Source of the DNA: Bacillota bacterium
Lineage (GTDB): Bacteria; Bacillota; Clostridia; Christensenellales; SZUA-584
Direction of reading: 5' to 3'
NCBI GenBank assembly: GCA_023459495.1
Contig: JAEWTL010000078.1
Location: 1 to 64,000, forward strand
DNA: 64,000 bases
Of the stretch, positions 61,725 through 64,000 are shown piece by piece; within the stretch, counting starts at the first letter, position 1, and every line of letters starts with the position of its first letter. Below the pieces are notes generated by a model, which did no database searches, was not told the origin of the DNA, and saw only the letters and a list, made by a program, of their open reading frames with translations. A program made the position numbers and the translations under genes.

Positions 61725-62444
61725 TCACTTTTCAATATTCGCTGCTATCTCCACCACCCACGCGCCCGATACATGAGGCAGCAGCATTCCGGTCAGGTTC
61801 ACCCAGCTTTGACTCCGGTCGATCACCACGCTGTCGCTGCTGGCGACGTTCTCCCGGCTCTGCAGGGCCGCGTCCGCACTGTCCACCATCTCCGCTTGTG
61901 CGCTCAGCCCTTCCTCCTCCGCGATCTCAAGGATGCGGCTTTTCAGTCTGCCGGAGTTGGATACCGGCCTGTCCAGCCAGAATACCGCCCGCTCCACCGC
62001 CAACCCGGCAAGCTCCCGCACGATCATGCGAATTGCGGGCTCAGTCTTGTCGATCAGGCGATAGGTGCCGCGCAACCCCGCGAGGTCTCGCATCGCACCG
62101 TCGCAGCACAGCAGCACCGGCGAACCGGACAGCGCCACCTCCAGCGTGATCACCGCGTTGAACGCGTCGATATGCACCTCGCACCCGGCAAGCGCCGCGG
62201 GCTCCAACTGCTTCTGCCGCCGCGCCGCCTCGTCCTGCCGTGAGCACACTGTCCTAACCAACGCCATGCGCTGCCGCTCCGACAGCTGATGGTGGTTGCC
62301 GATCAGCACGGACGCGCTCTTTAAGGCATAGCCGCGGTCCAGCAGAAAGCGCAGCTCCACAGCCGCTGCTTTCAGCGTTTCCAGCCCGGCGCCGGAGAAC
62401 TCTCGGTTGTCGTGCGGAGAATACCCGCGTCGGGTGGGAGTCAT
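61725..62444 (-). CDS. DUF434/DUF5616 family protein
   Basis: A 239-residue cytoplasmic protein. The N-terminal DUF434 part (LKAAAVELRFLLDRGYALKSASVLIGNHHQLSERQRMALVRTVCS) is followed by a nuclease-like DUF5616 part with HIDAFNAVITLEVAL, CDGAMRDLAGLRGTYRLID and FWLDRPVSNSGRLKSRI. These conserved Asp residues suggest a metal-dependent (PIN/NYN-like) site. The start lies 6 nt after the SDR stop, so it is probably translated by coupling. Confidence 0.8.
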   Translation of the reverse strand: MTPTRRGYSPHDNREFSGAGLETLKAAAVELRFLLDRGYALKSASVLIGNHHQLSERQRMALVRTVCSRQDEAARRQKQLEPAALAGCEVHIDAFNAVITLEVALSGSPVLLCCDGAMRDLAGLRGTYRLIDKTEPAIRMIVRELAGLAVERAVFWLDRPVSNSGRLKSRILEIAEEEGLSAQAEMVDSADAALQSRENVASSDSVVIDRSQSWVNLTGMLLPHVSGAWVVEIAANIEK

Positions 62445-62450
62445 AGCAGG

Positions 62451-63185
62451 CTACACGTCGTACGGCGCTTTGCCCGCGCGGTGTACATTGATCTCGTCGA
62501 TGACAGCGTTGCCGCGGTGCTGCAACAGAAACAGGATGATGTCCGCGATCTCCTCCGGCGAGATCATGCCCTCCTCCGAAAGGTCGGGCCGGACGGACTT
62601 CGCCATGTCTGTATATACGCCGCCGGGTGAAATGGTGTGCACCCGGATGTTCTGCATATACACCTCGTTGGCAAGCGACTTGCTGAAACCCAGCAGCGCA
62701 TGCTTGGACGCGGCATAAGCCGCCTGCCCCACGTATCCCTTGTGGGCCACTACGGAAGCGATGTTGACAATTGCGGCGTGATTGGATTGACGCAGGTACG
62801 GCAGCGCCTTCTGGCAGAGCACAAACGGCGCTTTCACGTTGACGCTGAATATGCGGTCGAACTCATCCATCGAGGTTTCCTCAAACGAACGGTTCAGCGC
62901 CATCGCGGCGTTGTTGATCAGCACGTCGAGCTGCCCGAAATGCGCCGCGATTTGGCCAATGCAGCTTTCCAGAAATGCCGGGTCTGTCAGATCGCCGGGC
63001 AGGCATAGCGTTTCCGCCCCGCATGCGTTCGCACAGTCCACGGCGGCCTCCAACTTGTCCAAGTTGTTTCCGCCGCACAACGCGATTCTCATGCCCTCCT
63101 GCGCCAGCGCGCGCACAACAGCTTTCCCGATTCCGCCGCCCGCACCCGTAACGACAGCGACCTTATTTTTCAGTGATACTTTCAC
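62451..63185 (-). CDS. short-chain dehydrogenase/reductase
   Basis: A 244-residue SDR with cofactor loop TGAGGGIGKAV (about 14-24), NNAAMALN, catalytic Ser in VNIASVVAHKGYVGQAAYAASKHALLGF (YxxxK present) and ISPGGVYTDM. It resembles 3-oxoacyl-ACP reductases. It starts with GTG at 63185, with AGGTG 8 nt upstream, 11 nt after yqeY. Substrate unknown. Confidence 0.88.
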   Translation of the reverse strand: MKVSLKNKVAVVTGAGGGIGKAVVRALAQEGMRIALCGGNNLDKLEAAVDCANACGAETLCLPGDLTDPAFLESCIGQIAAHFGQLDVLINNAAMALNRSFEETSMDEFDRIFSVNVKAPFVLCQKALPYLRQSNHAAIVNIASVVAHKGYVGQAAYAASKHALLGFSKSLANEVYMQNIRVHTISPGGVYTDMAKSVRPDLSEEGMISPEEIADIILFLLQHRGNAVIDEINVHRAGKAPYDV

Positions 63186-63196
63186 GATTGATGCAC

Positions 63197-63643
63197 CTAT
63201 TTCAGCCGTTCCTCGAGCGCCTTGTTCACCATCGCACCGTCGGCCTTGCCCTTCACAAGCGGCATCAGCACCTTCATGATCCTGCCCTTGTCCTGCGGCG
63301 CAGGTTTCTCGATGCCAAGCTGATCCAGTACGCCCTGAATCACGGTGGCGATTTCCTCCTCGCCCATACGCTGCGGAGCGTATTCCGTATACACAGCGAT
63401 CTTAAACCGGTTCTCTTCCACAATGTCCGCGCGGCTGGCTGGGGCCGTATCGATGGCTTCCTGCGCCTCCTTGATCTGCCGGTAAACCACCGCGTTTTCC
63501 TCGTCCTCGGTAAGCTCCGCCCTCTTGTCGATCTGTTTTGATTTCAGCGCGGAGAGCATCAGCGAGAGAGCTTCCTTGCGTTTTGCATCGCCCGCTTTCA
63601 ATGCGTTCATCATGTCGGTGCGGACCTGATCGATTTTGCTCAT
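63197..63643 (-). CDS. GatB/YqeY family protein
   Basis: A 148-residue all-helical protein. KEALSLMLSALKSKQIDKR and the C-terminal QDKGRIMKVLMPLVKGKADGAMVNKALEERL match YqeY, related to the tRNA-binding tail of GatB. The start MSKIDQVR has GAGGTGG upstream. First gene of the YqeY-SDR-DUF434 operon. Confidence 0.92.
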   Translation of the reverse strand: MSKIDQVRTDMMNALKAGDAKRKEALSLMLSALKSKQIDKRAELTEDEENAVVYRQIKEAQEAIDTAPASRADIVEENRFKIAVYTEYAPQRMGEEEIATVIQGVLDQLGIEKPAPQDKGRIMKVLMPLVKGKADGAMVNKALEERLK

Positions 63644-63770
63644 AGTTTCCACCTCGTTATGGTTCTGATATACCAACTGGGCACATCTCTATCAAGATAA
63701 TACCACTTTTCTCCGGATAATACGATATCCGGGTACACAAAAAGCCTGCGCTGAAAAAACGTTTGCGCAG

Positions 63771-63995
63771 TTACAGTGCCGCTTTGAGGTTCAGGCAGAG
63801 GATGCGCCGTGAACTGCCCGCGCCAAACGGCAGGGACACCGTAACGCACAGGCTTCCCGTCAGGGGGGAAACGTACGGTTCGGTGATATAGTGTTCAAGG
63901 TTTTCGCTGGCCAGATTGTAGTAGTAGTTCTTCATGGAATGGTCGGCACCTGCGGAGGCCGAGCAGACCAGCAGACGTTTACGCGTATCGTTCAT
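63771..63995 (-). CDS. C-terminal end of a cache-like sensor protein (partial)
   Basis: The open frame begins within five bases of the window edge and codes 74 residues. It holds KNYYYNLASENLEHYITEPYVSPLTGSLCVTVSLPF, a pattern of extracytoplasmic cache/PDC sensor domains (EPYxSxxTG). The gene very probably starts beyond the window. No output domain follows in this frame; the stop comes shortly after the sensor motif. Confidence 0.5.
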   Translation of the reverse strand: MNDTRKRLLVCSASAGADHSMKNYYYNLASENLEHYITEPYVSPLTGSLCVTVSLPFGAGSSRRILCLNLKAAL

Positions 63996-64000
63996 GTTTT

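Noticed and set aside
1..64000. tRNA, rRNA or CRISPR loci
   Set aside because: No tRNA-like GTTCRA arms with CCA-compatible stems, rRNA signatures or repeat-spacer arrays were noticed on reading; a covariance search was not possible.

Overview
The window reads as the chromosome of a GC-rich, Gram-positive, probably spore-forming anaerobe of the Clostridia (Bacillota). The evidence is a SpoVB-type flippase, a CotF-type spore coat protein, a glycine T-box, a THF riboswitch, BlaI/BlaR1-type regulation, class II dimeric GlyRS, and strong GGAGG ribosome binding sites with sigma-A-type promoters. Most genes look to be in the high 50s % GC by eye (not computed). A two-gene block at about 43.2-45.6 kb is strikingly AT-rich. 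I saw no rRNA, tRNA or CRISPR array.

Layout. 0-5 kb: the tail of an IS3-family insertion sequence, a lipid-linked-oligosaccharide-type flippase, a PIG-V-like glycosyltransferase and a GltS-type symporter. 5-11.5 kb: a folate block (folT under a THF riboswitch, folC) and a three-gene ABC importer of the TrpXYZ type. The importer's leader carries eleven NAG-like triplets on a 5-nt pitch followed by a terminator, which looks like a TRAP attenuator. 11.5-14.6 kb: a BlaI/BlaR1-like pair and a hydrolase. 14.7-18.8 kb: nitrogen genes (P-II, Amt, and an Amt-P-II fusion), both transporter genes preceded by tandem terminator-like hairpins. 18.8-25 kb: a lipoprotein, a zinc-ribbon protein, T-box-glyS, a frameshifted homocysteine methyltransferase, a transglutaminase-like protein, an XRE regulator and an HD-GYP protein. 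25-38.5 kb: an SDR with a helical tail, a coiled-coil membrane protein, a compact MBL/zinc-ribbon/lyxose-isomerase/J-domain operon, a polysaccharide deacetylase, a flavoprotein, two c-di-GMP proteins, GyrI-like/GNAT, an AEC transporter and a pentapeptide protein.

38.5-46.5 kb: a hairpin-rich MITE-like element, a spore coat protein, a flavoprotein, and a PadR operon. That operon encodes a HAAS-domain protein with one two-helix membrane module, followed by a protein made of twelve copies of the same module. Then come the AT-rich two-gene island (unknown protein plus SEC-C protein) and a RimK-type ligase. 46.7-51.8 kb: an ABC exporter, LemA and a DUF2207 protein. 52-55.8 kb: a metalloprotease, an HD hydrolase, and a phage-derived mini-operon (small ORFs, sigma-like HTH, DUF4373 replication protein, BRCT protein) behind a LexA-type SOS box. 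56-64 kb: a Cys/Gly-rich small protein, a GGTEF-EAL protein, a flavin reductase, a lipoprotein, a TPR-like membrane protein, a YqeY-SDR-DUF434 operon and the end of a cache-like sensor.

The strongest leads are the TRAP-like leader of the ABC importer, the twelve-module membrane protein with its single-module partner, the AT-rich two-gene island, the paired attenuators on both ammonium transporter genes, and a palindromic element that appears to have split a bidirectional terminator, with three partial relatives elsewhere in the window.
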